DNA of 64,000 bases from Proteobacteria bacterium DTSAM18 (GTDB lineage: Bacteria; Myxococcota_A; UBA796; GCA-2862545): positions 107,045 through 171,044 of the forward strand of contig JARACJ010000013.1 in NCBI GenBank assembly GCA_028767165.1, written 5' to 3'. Positions 28,060 through 38,229 of this stretch are shown piece after piece. A model generated the notes under the pieces. That model was not told the DNA's origin. It did no database searches and saw nothing but the letters and a program-made list of their open reading frames with translations. Within the stretch, counting starts at the first letter, position 1; the number at the start of each line of letters is the position of its first letter. The position numbers were made by a program, and so were the translations under genes.

Positions 28060-29003
28060 GAGGTGATCTCCACGCGGAAGGTTCCGCGGACGAGGGTGTC
28101 ATCAGCCCGGACGAAGACGTCGTCGAGCTGGAACCGGGCACGGAAGTCCCGGATGTGCTGTTGCAGCGGGCCCTTGACCCTGCTGATGTCTGCGGGGTGG
28201 CACCGCAGCGTGACGGCGCCGCCCCGTATCCCGGCGGCCTGGAGCTGGGCCATGAGGGTCTCGCGGACCCGGCGGGCCTCCACGAGCTCCCGCAGGCTGG
28301 AGTGGCGGGGACCGGCGACCGCCTTGCCGAAGCCATCCGGACCGGGCTGCATGCCCACGCGGGTGACGGTGACGCCGGCGGCCTCGAGGATGTGCATCAT
28401 CTCCAGCACCGTGGTGACGGCCTCGCCCACCCGCAGCGGGGCGTACAGGCCCTGCTCGTGCCAGGTGCGCAGGCGGCTGTGGCGCAGCACCAGCAGTGGG
28501 TGCAGGCGCACGGTGGACCAGAGCTGAGCGGCCTCGGCGGCGTCCTGCAGGCAGGTCTCGTGGGAGGAGCGGGGCAGGCCGATCGTGAGCACGCCGCCCA
28601 CCCGCAGGCCCATGCCCCGCAGGGTGCGGGACATCTGGCGAACCAGATCGGGGCTGTAGGGCCGGCCGGCCTCGATGAGGGCGGGCCGGTGGAAGGTGTG
28701 GGCGTCGAGCTCGACGGCCTGCAGGCCCTGGCGCTGCAGCTCGGCGGCACGCTCCCGGGGGAGCAGATCGGGCCGCACCCGGATCTCGAAGGGCAGACCG
28801 CCGAGGGCCTCCACCTGTGCATCGTTGGGAGGCTCGCCGCCGAAGAAGCGCACCAGCAGGGGGGCGCCCGCGGCCCGCTCGGTGCGGTAGTGCTCGATCA
28901 TGGCCGCCACGAGCTCCGAGCTCGGCGGTTCGGGGGCCGGCGGGCACAGCAGGCAGCGCTCGGTGCCGTGGGGGCAGCACCCGAGCTGGATGGGGACGAC
29001 CAC
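28056..29003 (-). CDS. Radical SAM protein, Elp3-like core
   Basis: 315 residues. Near the N-terminus, LGCCPHGTERCLLCPP gives the 4Fe-4S ligands as C-x6-C-x2-C. RFFGGEPP is the GGE-type SAM-binding strand, and the following strands (IRVRPDLLP, AVELDAHTFH, GVLTIGLP, RLHPLLVLRHSRL) form the radical SAM barrel in the style of Elp3/YhcC-like proteins. It lacks an acetyltransferase domain, so it is not a full Elp3. A GTG start at 29003 is chosen; a CTG at 29015 would sit better behind GAGGAG. It lies between rnc and era, suggesting an RNA-linked job, by gene order only. Confidence 0.78.
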   Translation of the reverse strand: MVVPIQLGCCPHGTERCLLCPPAPEPPSSELVAAMIEHYRTERAAGAPLLVRFFGGEPPNDAQVEALGGLPFEIRVRPDLLPRERAAELQRQGLQAVELDAHTFHRPALIEAGRPYSPDLVRQMSRTLRGMGLRVGGVLTIGLPRSSHETCLQDAAEAAQLWSTVRLHPLLVLRHSRLRTWHEQGLYAPLRVGEAVTTVLEMMHILEAAGVTVTRVGMQPGPDGFGKAVAGPRHSSLRELVEARRVRETLMAQLQAAGIRGGAVTLRCHPADISRVKGPLQQHIRDFRARFQLDDVFVRADDTLVRGTFRVEITS

Positions 29004-29011
29004 GGGGCGGG

Positions 29012-29725
29012 TCAGGGGGACTCCTCGAGCCGCTGCGACAGGATCGCGTAGGCCAGGCGGGCGGCCTGACGGCGTGCAGCGGGCTTGGAGGGGCCGTGGC
29101 CCACGGCGAGCTTCTCGCCCTTCACGAGCACCTGCACGTGGTAGGTGGGCGCGTGGCTGGGGCCCTCGGTGGGCAGGTAGAAGTAGGTGGGCGCCACCTT
29201 CCACCTGCCCTGGGTGAGCTCCTGCAGCTTGGCGATGGGGTGGCGCATGTCGGTGCCCCCCTTGGACTCGCGCTTGAGGGCGTCGATCTCGGGCTGGAAC
29301 CACAGCCGGGTGGCGTTCAGGGCCGCGTCGAAGCCGCCCTCGGTGAAGATGGCGCCGAACAGGGCCTCGACGGCACTTCCGACGATGCGGGTCTCCGGGC
29401 GGGGCTTGTCGGCCTCGGAGCGACCCAGCCGCAGCCAGTTGTGCAGGCCCTTGTGGAAGCCGACCCGTCCGAAGGCCTTGGTCTCGACCAGGCGGTGCCG
29501 CAGGCGGGTGAGGAGATCCTCCTGGCCCTCGGGGAAGGCCTCGTCGAGGAGCCTGGTCATGCACAGGCCGAGCACCGAGTCGCCGATGAACTCGAGCCGC
29601 TCGTTGTGGGGGGCGCCGTCGTGCTCGTGGGCGAAGGAGCGATGGGTCAGCGCCGTGGTGAGCAGGGCGAGGTTGGTGAACCGGTAGCCGGTGCTCTGCT
29701 CGATCTCGTCGACCAGATCGCTCAT
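29012..29725 (-). CDS. rnc: Ribonuclease III, with a substituted metal-ligand position
   Basis: 237 residues. The signature NERLEFIGDSVLG (41-53) supplies E42, E45 and D49. The second catalytic block is SAVEALFGAIF: E120 is present, but the Asp three residues before it (E. coli D114) is Ser117, encoded by an AGT codon. The C-terminal double-stranded RNA-binding domain (about 160-235) has HVQVLVKGEKLAVGHGPSKPAARRQAARLA. It should process rRNA precursors and other duplexes, probably with altered metal binding. ATG overlaps the stop of mnmA (ATGA). Confidence 0.94.
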   Translation of the reverse strand: MSDLVDEIEQSTGYRFTNLALLTTALTHRSFAHEHDGAPHNERLEFIGDSVLGLCMTRLLDEAFPEGQEDLLTRLRHRLVETKAFGRVGFHKGLHNWLRLGRSEADKPRPETRIVGSAVEALFGAIFTEGGFDAALNATRLWFQPEIDALKRESKGGTDMRHPIAKLQELTQGRWKVAPTYFYLPTEGPSHAPTYHVQVLVKGEKLAVGHGPSKPAARRQAARLAYAILSQRLEESP

Positions 29726-30783
29726 GGGGCACCGAGGGCGTGGTCGATCCAGCCGCCGCCGAGGACGACATCGTCGCGGTAGAACACCGCGGCCTGGCCG
29801 GGGGCGACCGCGCGGGCCGTGCCCTCGAAGCGGGCGGTGACCGTGCCATCCTCGGCAGCCTTCACGCGGCAGGGCACGAGGCCGCCGTTGTGGCGGATGC
29901 GGGCCATGACGACCTCGCCTTCGGGGGGGACCTCGAACCAGTTGCAGCGGGAGGCCTGCAGGCCCTGGTGGTGCAGGTGCTCCTCGCTGCCCACGATGAC
30001 GCGCTTGCTGCCGGCATCCACCGAGATCACGTAGGCCGGGTGGCCCAGCGCGATGCCCAGGCCCTTCCGCTGGCCCACCGTGTACTTGTAGTAGGCGTCG
30101 TGGTAGCCGAGGACCTCGCCCTTCATGTTCACGATCTCGCCGGATGCATCGACATCGGGGCGTGCCTCGGAGACGTGCCGGGTGTGGTTGCCGTCGGGCA
30201 CGAAGCAGATGTCCTGGGACTCGGGCTTGCTGGCCGTGACGAGGCCGAAGCGCTCGGCGTGCTGCCGCACCTCGGCCTTGGTCATGCCACCGAGGGGGAA
30301 CAGGGTGCGCTCGAGGGCCTTCTTCGTGATGGGGAACAGGAAGTAGGACTGATCCTTGCGGTGGTCGACGGCCCGCTTGAGCTTGGGCCCGTGGGTGACC
30401 TGGCAGTAGTGGCCGGTGGCCAGGGCCTCGGCGCCGAGCGCCATGGAGCGGGCCATCAGCACGCGGAACTTGAGCACGCCGTTGCAGTGGATGCAGGGGT
30501 TGGGCGTGCGGCCGGCGAGGTAGTCGTCCGAGAATTGGTCCATGACGGACTTCTGGAAGGCCTCGCGCAGGTTCATCACGTAGAACGGGATGCCGAGCTC
30601 GTCGGCCACGCGACGGGCGTCGAGGGCGTCATCGAGGCCGCAGCACTTGCCGGGCTCGGCGCCGGGGGCGACGTCGTGCAGCTTCATGTGCACGCCGATG
30701 ACCTCGTGACCCTGCTCGAGCAGCAGGGCAGCGGTGACGGAGGAATCCACTCCGCCGCTCATGGCGACGACGACCTTCGACAA
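29722..30783 (-). CDS. mnmA: tRNA-specific 2-thiouridylase MnmA
   Basis: 353 residues. It makes s2U34 in tRNA-Glu, -Gln and -Lys. The PP-loop motif AMSGGVDSS is at the N-terminus. NPCIHCN supplies the first catalytic Cys and QDICFV the second. TVGQRKGLGIA and the C-terminal beta-barrel with ARIRHNG are family features. The TTG start at 30783 follows AGGAG at 6 bases. First gene of the mnmA-rnc-radical SAM-era run. It would take sulfur from a cysteine desulfurase such as that at 3.0-4.2 kb. Confidence 0.96.
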   Translation of the reverse strand: MSKVVVAMSGGVDSSVTAALLLEQGHEVIGVHMKLHDVAPGAEPGKCCGLDDALDARRVADELGIPFYVMNLREAFQKSVMDQFSDDYLAGRTPNPCIHCNGVLKFRVLMARSMALGAEALATGHYCQVTHGPKLKRAVDHRKDQSYFLFPITKKALERTLFPLGGMTKAEVRQHAERFGLVTASKPESQDICFVPDGNHTRHVSEARPDVDASGEIVNMKGEVLGYHDAYYKYTVGQRKGLGIALGHPAYVISVDAGSKRVIVGSEEHLHHQGLQASRCNWFEVPPEGEVVMARIRHNGGLVPCRVKAAEDGTVTARFEGTARAVAPGQAAVFYRDDVVLGGGWIDHALGAP

Positions 30784-30921
30784 GATGGGCTCCTGGGAGG
30801 GGGAGGGCAGGGGCCCCCATAACCCTCCAGACAAGTCCTTTCCACGCCCGCCATGGCGCACGGGCCTGTTCGGGGATACCCGGCTGCCTGCATCGGACCC
30901 TCTTTTTCCTGGACGCGTGTC

Positions 30922-32271
<1,350 letters not shown>

Positions 32272-34302
32272 TTGGCGATCGAGCTGCTGTCGGACGAGGT
32301 CATCGATCAGATTGCCGCCGGTGAGGTGGTGGAACGACCGGCCTCGGTCCTCAAGGAGCTGCTCGAGAACGCCATGGACGCCGGCGCCCGTGAGCTCACG
32401 GTGCGCCTGCGCTCCGGCGGAACCGCGCTCGTCCAGGTGGTCGACGACGGCTGCGGCATGAGCCCGGCCGACGCCACCATGTCCATCGAGCGCCACGCCA
32501 CCAGCAAGGTGCGCACCCTCGACGACGTGATGGGGGTCCGCACCTTCGGCTTCCGGGGCGAGGCGCTCGCCGCCATCAGCTCCGTGAGCCGCTTCGAGCT
32601 GCGCACCCGCCGCGCCGAAGACGAGGTGGGCACCCGGGTGAAGGTCGACGGCGGCATGCTCGCCGGTATCGAGGCCGTGGGCGCGCCGGTGGGCACCGAC
32701 ATCAGCGTGCGCCAGCTGTTCCACAACGTGCCCGTGCGCCGCAAGTTCCTCCGTGCCACCCAGACGGAGCTGTCCCACTGCCTCGCGGCGATCCACCAGC
32801 AGACCATGCTGCGGCCGGACGTGGGCATCACCATCTTCTCCGAGGGCCGGCGGGTGCTCCGCTCTGCGCCTTCGGACGACGTGGCCCGCCGCATCCGCGA
32901 CATCCTCGGCGACGACGCCAAGGCGCTGGCCACGGTGGATGCCCAGGATCGGGGCGTGAAGGTGCAGGGCTGGATCTCGCCGCCGGGCTTCCACCGCAGC
33001 TCGAGCGCCATGTACCTGTACGTGAACGGACGCTTCGTGAAGGACCCGGTGGTCCGCCGGGCCGTCACCGAGGGCTACCGCGGGCTGCTGCCCAAGGGGC
33101 GCTACCCGGTGGTGGTGCTGTCCATCGAGGTGGATCCTGGCAGCGTCGACGTGAACGTGCACCCGGCGAAGACCGAGGTGCGGTTCGCGAGGGCGCGGGA
33201 TGTCAGCCAGGTCGTGAGCACGGCCCTGCGGGACGCGCTGCAGGAGAGCAGCCGGATCCAGTGGGAAGACAAGCCGGTGAGGGTGAGGCCGGAGAGGAAG
33301 CCGACGGTGGAGGCGATGCCGCAGAAGGGGTTGTTCGACCAACCCCATGCGGATGCCGCTGCGACGCTTCCGGGCGCTCCGGGCAGGGATCCCGTTCCCG
33401 TGAGCGTGCGCGTGCCCGATCACGGGGAGCCGATGACCTCCGCCCTGCCCGGAGGATCGGGCGTGGATCCCGTGCCCGTGCCCGTGCCCGTGCCCGTGCC
33501 CGAAAACGGGGAGCGGCAGACCTCGGCCCAACCGACAACCTCCTTCGGAAACCCCATTCCCGCTCCCGACACCCCCGCCTCCCCGAACCCGCGCACGCAC
33601 ACGCACACGCGCACGGGTCACGGTCAGGATGCGGGGTTTGGGCTCGGGGGGGCTGGGGTCATGGGCGAAGTCCAGGCGGGTCCGGAAGTTCACGGCTCGG
33701 CGATGTCGGGCACGGGCACGGGAACGGATCCCAGCACGGGCACGGGTTCTGAGGCTCCGGTGGCGGGTGCACCCGTCAGCGGTTGGTCCGCACTCCACCC
33801 CCTCCACCAGCTCACCCACGTCGCCCTCACCACCGACGGCCAGCACCTCCTCGCCCTCGACCTCCGCCTGCTCCGCCAGTCCTGGACCCGCCAGCGCTGG
33901 CACGACGCCCGCGCCGCCGGCCTCGTGCCCACCACGCCCCTGTGGATGCCCGCCGTCGTCGGCTTGCCGCCCAGATCCTGCGCCGCCCTGGTCGCCGCCG
34001 CCGATTCCCTGTCCGAGCTCGGCGTCGAGATCTCCGCCTTCGGCCCCGGTGAGCTGGCGCTGATGTCCCTGCCGGAGTTCCTGCACCCCGACGAGCCCGA
34101 GGCCGTCCTGAAGGCTCTTTCAGAGCTCACGGATCTGACGGCCGACGCCGTCATCGACGCCCTCGTCCCGCTGCAGCCCCACGGCGTGGCCGACGCCTAC
34201 GGCCTGCAGCAGCTGCTGGCGATGCTTGACGAGATCGGTCTGCCCCGTGATGAGCACCCAGGGGTTCGCGCCTGGACCCCAGAGGAGCTCATGCGTGGCT
34301 GA
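32272..34302 (+). CDS. mutL: DNA mismatch repair protein MutL, without endonuclease motif, with repeat-filled linker
   Basis: 676 residues. The GHKL ATPase domain has ELLENAMDAG, DDGCGM, and TFGFRGEALAAIS, followed by the transducer domain with HPAKTEVRF. The linker, about residues 340-505, is expanded by Pro-Val (PVPVPVP), Thr-His (THTHTR) and Gly-Thr (GTGTGTD) runs encoded by GC-rich DNA repeats. The C-terminal dimerisation domain (from about 510) has no DQHA(X)2E(X)4E metal-binding motif; the equivalent strand reads LLALDLRLLRQSW, as in E. coli-type MutL. TTG start with AGGAGG 5 bases upstream. Coupled to der and miaA. MutS is in the same window at 58.5 kb. Confidence 0.95.
   Translation: MAIELLSDEVIDQIAAGEVVERPASVLKELLENAMDAGARELTVRLRSGGTALVQVVDDGCGMSPADATMSIERHATSKVRTLDDVMGVRTFGFRGEALAAISSVSRFELRTRRAEDEVGTRVKVDGGMLAGIEAVGAPVGTDISVRQLFHNVPVRRKFLRATQTELSHCLAAIHQQTMLRPDVGITIFSEGRRVLRSAPSDDVARRIRDILGDDAKALATVDAQDRGVKVQGWISPPGFHRSSSAMYLYVNGRFVKDPVVRRAVTEGYRGLLPKGRYPVVVLSIEVDPGSVDVNVHPAKTEVRFARARDVSQVVSTALRDALQESSRIQWEDKPVRVRPERKPTVEAMPQKGLFDQPHADAAATLPGAPGRDPVPVSVRVPDHGEPMTSALPGGSGVDPVPVPVPVPVPENGERQTSAQPTTSFGNPIPAPDTPASPNPRTHTHTRTGHGQDAGFGLGGAGVMGEVQAGPEVHGSAMSGTGTGTDPSTGTGSEAPVAGAPVSGWSALHPLHQLTHVALTTDGQHLLALDLRLLRQSWTRQRWHDARAAGLVPTTPLWMPAVVGLPPRSCAALVAAADSLSELGVEISAFGPGELALMSLPEFLHPDEPEAVLKALSELTDLTADAVIDALVPLQPHGVADAYGLQQLLAMLDEIGLPRDEHPGVRAWTPEELMRG
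33373..33768 (+). repeat. GC-rich repeat block within the mutL linker
   Basis: Contains cccgttcccg followed by gcgtgcgcgtgc near 33391-33417, cccgtg hexamers at about 33468-33500, cacacg hexamers near 33595-33615, and gggcacgggaacgg near 33710-33726. Two direct copies of ggatcccgt...acggggagc occur at about 33387-33430 and 33460-33513. The same core, reversed, forms the insert in nnr. The reading frame is kept. Confidence 0.8.
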
Positions 34303-35182
34303 CCGTCCCAAGGTGCTGGTCCTGGCCGGACCCACCGCCGCCGGAAAGACCGCCGCCGCCCTGTGGGTGGGGGAGAAGTGGGGTGCCACCGTGGTGTCCG
34401 CCGACGCCATGCAGGTCTACCGGGGCATGGACATCGGCACCGCTAAGGTCACGCCCGAGGAGCAGGCTCGCGTGCCCCACGTGGGCATCGACGTGGTGAA
34501 CCCGGACGAGCCCTTCGACGCCAACGACTTCGTGGCCCTGGCCGACGAGGTCATCGCGTCCGGCGAGCGGGTCATCGTGGCCGGCGGCACCGGCTTCTAC
34601 ATCCGGGCCCTCATCCGCGGCCTGGTGCAGACCCCGGCCGTCGATCCGGTGCTGCGGGCCGAGCTCGAGGCCACGGCAGACCTGCACGCCATCCTGCGAG
34701 AGGTGGATCCCGTGCTCGCCGACCGCCTGCACCCCAACGACCGGGTGCGCCTGGTGCGCGGCATCGAGGTGTTCCGCCAGTCCGGCCGCCGCCTGTCCGA
34801 CCTGCAGGCCGAGCACGCCGCCCAGCCCGACCGGGTGGCCGCCGTGGGCCTGTGCCTCGACCGCTCCGACCTGTACGCCCGCATCGACCAGCGGGTGCGG
34901 ATGATGATGGAGCAGGGCTACCTCGACGAGGTGAAGGGCCTGCTGGAGCAGGGCTACAGCCGCACCCTCAAGCCCATGCAGTCGCTGGGCTACCGCCACC
35001 TCACGAGCCATCTGCTCGACGGCATGCCGCTGCAAGAGGCCGTGCGGCTCACCCAGAGGGACACGAGGCGGTTCAGTCGGAAGCAGCGCACGTGGATGAA
35101 CACGCTGCAGTTCGAGACCGTGTTCGAGGACCACCGGGAGGCGGTGGAGAAGGCGGCTGTCGAGGCGTTCGGGGCGCCCTGA
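34295..35182 (+). CDS. miaA: tRNA dimethylallyltransferase MiaA
   Basis: 295 residues. It transfers a dimethylallyl group to A37 of tRNAs reading UNN codons. The P-loop GPTAAGKT lies at about 11-18, SADAMQVYRGMDIGTAK is the highly conserved substrate block, GGTGFYIRALIRG follows, and the C-terminus has the SLGYRH and RQRTWMN-type (SRKQRTWM) motifs. GTG at 34295 overlaps the mutL stop region, with AGAGGAG upstream. The order der-mutL-miaA resembles the mutL-miaA pairing of many bacteria. Followed by an 89-base gap to a lipoprotein gene. Confidence 0.96.
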   Translation: MADRPKVLVLAGPTAAGKTAAALWVGEKWGATVVSADAMQVYRGMDIGTAKVTPEEQARVPHVGIDVVNPDEPFDANDFVALADEVIASGERVIVAGGTGFYIRALIRGLVQTPAVDPVLRAELEATADLHAILREVDPVLADRLHPNDRVRLVRGIEVFRQSGRRLSDLQAEHAAQPDRVAAVGLCLDRSDLYARIDQRVRMMMEQGYLDEVKGLLEQGYSRTLKPMQSLGYRHLTSHLLDGMPLQEAVRLTQRDTRRFSRKQRTWMNTLQFETVFEDHREAVEKAAVEAFGAP

Positions 35183-35271
35183 GCTTTTCGCCAGCCGCGC
35201 ATTGCGACGAAATGAAAGGGATTGCTGATCCTGGTCTGGCCGTGACACCCTGAACCCCTAGTGGAGGTACG

Positions 35272-36078
35272 ATGCTGCGCGTGATCTGGTTGGGTGTCGT
35301 GGGGCTGGCATGGACGGGCTGCTACCCCCATTGGAACGAAATTGGCTCTGGTGTTCCTATTGCGCCTGGGAACTGCGGCGGCGAGCTGCAGGGAGAGGCG
35401 TTCGTGTGGGACGACCCGGCCAGCGCCCCCGAGACCCAGATGCTCGCGGCATTCCTCTCGGACTGGAAGGAAGGCAGCACGGTGGACATCGCCCTGAGCG
35501 CGGATCCCGACCGGTATGGGGACGTGTCCGTGCCGCCCCTGTCGCTCGAGATCCTGGAGATCCAGTGGGAGGACGCCTACGGCTTCCCCGGTCAGGGCTC
35601 GGTCGCATGCGAAGGGTTCGAGTATGTCCGGGTGCCGGTCCGCGTGCGCCCGAGCTGGCCCTGGATGGACCTGCCGCGAAAGGCCATGACGATCCATGCC
35701 GCGTCGATCGGCAGACCGGAGGAGCGGCAGGTGGGGGTCCGGTTCGAGCTGCGGGCCGATCTGGAGCCGGAGGCCATCGACCCCGTGGACGGTGCGTACA
35801 GGCGGTACCGCGGGATCGAGGCGCGGGGGCCGGTCATCGCCGACGGGGGCTTGTTGTCCGTCGATACCTTTCAGTGGATTCGGGGGGAGCCCAGGTCGCG
35901 GGACTCAGGATGGCTGGAGGGGCACACCGACACGGCATCGGCCGCCGGGGCGTTGTTGGACGGGTTCGAGCTGAACAGCTGGGCCCTTACGGTCCACGTG
36001 GACCCCGGCACCGGTTCGTTTCCGTTCACGACGGGTATCAGCGGCTGGACCGATCTCGGTCCGCCGCCCGCGCCGTAG
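35272..36078 (+). CDS. Putative lipoprotein of unknown function
   Basis: 268 residues. MLRVIWLGVVGLAWTGC is a lipoprotein signal with Cys17. The mature part has a Pro/Gly-rich start, then alternating beta strands and Trp-rich segments (SWPWMDLP, SGWTDLGPPPAP). No known domain was recognised. ATG has GTGGAGG upstream. Unrelated by eye to the Cys-rich family at 44-54 kb: only three cysteines in the mature part. Convergent with the cytochrome b-like gene, 18 bases apart. Confidence 0.7.
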   Translation: MLRVIWLGVVGLAWTGCYPHWNEIGSGVPIAPGNCGGELQGEAFVWDDPASAPETQMLAAFLSDWKEGSTVDIALSADPDRYGDVSVPPLSLEILEIQWEDAYGFPGQGSVACEGFEYVRVPVRVRPSWPWMDLPRKAMTIHAASIGRPEERQVGVRFELRADLEPEAIDPVDGAYRRYRGIEARGPVIADGGLLSVDTFQWIRGEPRSRDSGWLEGHTDTASAAGALLDGFELNSWALTVHVDPGTGSFPFTTGISGWTDLGPPPAP

Positions 36079-36096
36079 GACCAAGGACAGCCGACT

Positions 36097-36717
36097 TCAC
36101 GCCCCATCCCCGAACGTCGCCAGGTACGCCGCCGGGATCTGCACCTCGTGGAACACGCCCCCGAGGGACATCACCAGCACCAGTCCGAGCAGGCCGCCGG
36201 CGCCGAGCATCCCGAACACCCACCGCCGCCGGGTGGCCTCCGGCTTGCCCTCGGTGTTCCAGTAGATGGCGCAGCCGATGTGGGTGAACAGCGCGGTCAC
36301 CGACAGCAGGTAGTAGGGCGCGAAGAACAGCTGCCACGGGGGCACGTGCATGCCGGCCGCGGCGAAGTGGAAGTTGGTGTCGAGGCCCTGGATGCTGCGC
36401 CCGGCGAGCACCGCGCCCACGTGGGCGAGGAAGAAGAACGCCAGGTACAGGCCCGATCCGGCCTGCAGCCAGGGGATCAGGCCCTTGCGCTCCTTCCAGC
36501 CACGGATGGCCATGGTCAGGCCGCTGCCGATCTGGAAGGCCACCGACGCCAGCAGGAGGATCTCCACCGGCAGGAAGCGGTACACGGTGCGCAGGGCATC
36601 CATCACGTCGATGTGGGCCTGGATGCCGGCGAGGCTGACGAGGTGGTTGCCCAGGTGGAACACGGCGAAGGTACCGATGACGAGGGCGGACAGGGCGTGA
36701 AGTCGTCTCAGGCGCAT
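36097..36717 (-). CDS. Small membrane protein resembling a cytochrome b anchor subunit
   Basis: 206 residues with about five hydrophobic segments. Several histidines lie in or near the segments (FHLGNHL near 20, HVGAVLAG near 100, HFAAAGMH), and the pattern VFHLGNH resembles the heme-binding helices of succinate dehydrogenase or fumarate reductase membrane anchors. The AYYLLSVTALFTH segment and a C-terminal helix follow. No sdhA/B genes are adjacent, so a role in respiratory electron transfer is weakly supported. ATG at 36717 follows GAGGAGCC. Confidence 0.6.
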   Translation of the reverse strand: MRLRRLHALSALVIGTFAVFHLGNHLVSLAGIQAHIDVMDALRTVYRFLPVEILLLASVAFQIGSGLTMAIRGWKERKGLIPWLQAGSGLYLAFFFLAHVGAVLAGRSIQGLDTNFHFAAAGMHVPPWQLFFAPYYLLSVTALFTHIGCAIYWNTEGKPEATRRRWVFGMLGAGGLLGLVLVMSLGGVFHEVQIPAAYLATFGDGA

Positions 36718-37006
36718 GGGAGGGCTCCTCTTCGGGAATGGGTACCGCCATAACCGACCTATGGGCTGGTGAAATGATCGACATGTGAGGATGTGTCTCC
36801 ACCCGTGACAACCTCGTGGCGCGTGGGCCCATGTCTTGTTTCACGGGACGCGGTGCCGGGTGTCGAGGGGGGCGTGGAGGGACGGCTCGTCCCGCGACCG
36901 AGGCCTCTTCACCGTGGCACGGGCCAAGCTCGCATCGAGTGTGACACCCGAGCGGACGAAGGGTGTTCTTGTGTGCAGTACGCAGGTTCATGGCGATGGA
37001 GGGTGC

Positions 37007-38146
37007 ATGGTGTGCGCGAGATCCGGATGGCTGCCGATGGTGGTCCTGACATGTTCGATGCAGGCCTGTGGGCCGTCCGAGGGCATCACCCAGATCTCCT
37101 GGGTCGGAGAGGGGCCGGAGGACCCCATCGAGGTCGGCGTCTGGCAGGGCATGGACTTCGTCTGGACGTACAACCACCGCTGGAACCGCTTCGGAGGCGG
37201 CATCTTCCCCGATGGTCAGGACGCGTGTGCCTCGGGGCACACGGTGCGGCACGCGGCGGCCTCGGGCTCCGGCCGCGACGAGGCCCGAGCGGGTCACGGC
37301 ATCGTCGAGCTCGTGGAGCCGAACGTGCTGTTCACACAGGGGGCGCACACCTTCGACGTGCCCGTGAACTACCGGCTGCGGGAGGCCCACGAGGTCTCGA
37401 CCACGCTGCGGCTGCCCCTCGATGAGGAGGGGTGGGATGCCTGGCGTGCCGCCGGAGACCTGGTGCCCGTGCTGCAGGGCTTCGACCTGCGCACGGCCGA
37501 GGGCGAGGCGGGCAAGCCCATGGCCTTCTCCATCCAGCTTGGTGAGGCCGAGCTCGACGACGAGACGCAGGAGCTCACCGTGCCCGTCGACGTCGTCCTG
37601 AGGCTCGGGTGTTCCACCCTGGAGTGTCCGCAGCGTGGCAACTACGAGAGCGGGGAGGGGGACGCATCCTACAAGGTCCAGGTCAACGTCGGGCTGCTGG
37701 GCACTTCGGGCGCGGTGCAGCAGGCCTCGCTCGATCGGTCCTTCGTGCTGGTGCCGCTGCCGGCGTTCTACGAGGATCCCGAGGCCACGCTGGAGCTGCC
37801 GTGGACGGCGGAGTCGGGCGATGTCCAGGCACTGCAGGGGGTGTCCTTCGAGCTGCAGCCCTTCGGCCTCGAGGAGGTCCACGACGTCCACATGCTCGGC
37901 TGGGCCTCCACGTTCCGCTCCGAGGAGACCTTCGGGCTGAACTTCGTCAACGGCCAGCACCAGATGTCCCGCAACAACATCCTGTCGTTCCCGGACTACG
38001 GCAACACCTACATGCAGGCAGACGTCGTCCTCGTCCGCGACGCGGCGGAGGAGGTGCGGCTGTGGGAGGCCTTCGGCCAGCTGTACTGGCCCGGGCAGAA
38101 CAAGCAGGCGACCTTCGCCAACTCGATGGTGGAGCTGTGCCTGTGA
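37007..38146 (+). CDS. Putative secreted protein/lipoprotein of unknown function
   Basis: 379 residues. MVCARSGWLPMVVLTCSMQAC is a plausible lipoprotein signal ending at Cys21. The mature part is beta-rich, with few cysteines, and has no recognised domain. A stretch near 205-245 contains LGCSTLECPQRGNYESGEG, possibly a disulfide loop. The start at 37007 is preferred over upstream starts because GGAGG lies 5 bases before it and the signal then begins directly. The 3' end is followed by an imperfect 30-bp inverted repeat. Confidence 0.65.
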   Translation: MVCARSGWLPMVVLTCSMQACGPSEGITQISWVGEGPEDPIEVGVWQGMDFVWTYNHRWNRFGGGIFPDGQDACASGHTVRHAAASGSGRDEARAGHGIVELVEPNVLFTQGAHTFDVPVNYRLREAHEVSTTLRLPLDEEGWDAWRAAGDLVPVLQGFDLRTAEGEAGKPMAFSIQLGEAELDDETQELTVPVDVVLRLGCSTLECPQRGNYESGEGDASYKVQVNVGLLGTSGAVQQASLDRSFVLVPLPAFYEDPEATLELPWTAESGDVQALQGVSFELQPFGLEEVHDVHMLGWASTFRSEETFGLNFVNGQHQMSRNNILSFPDYGNTYMQADVVLVRDAAEEVRLWEAFGQLYWPGQNKQATFANSMVELCL

Positions 38147-38229
38147 GTGGCTGAGGTCCGCTGGCGCGGGTTCCCATGTGCGTCTGGAGCGGTGGAGAGA
38201 CGGAACGCGGACCACAGTGAGGGGGCCAC

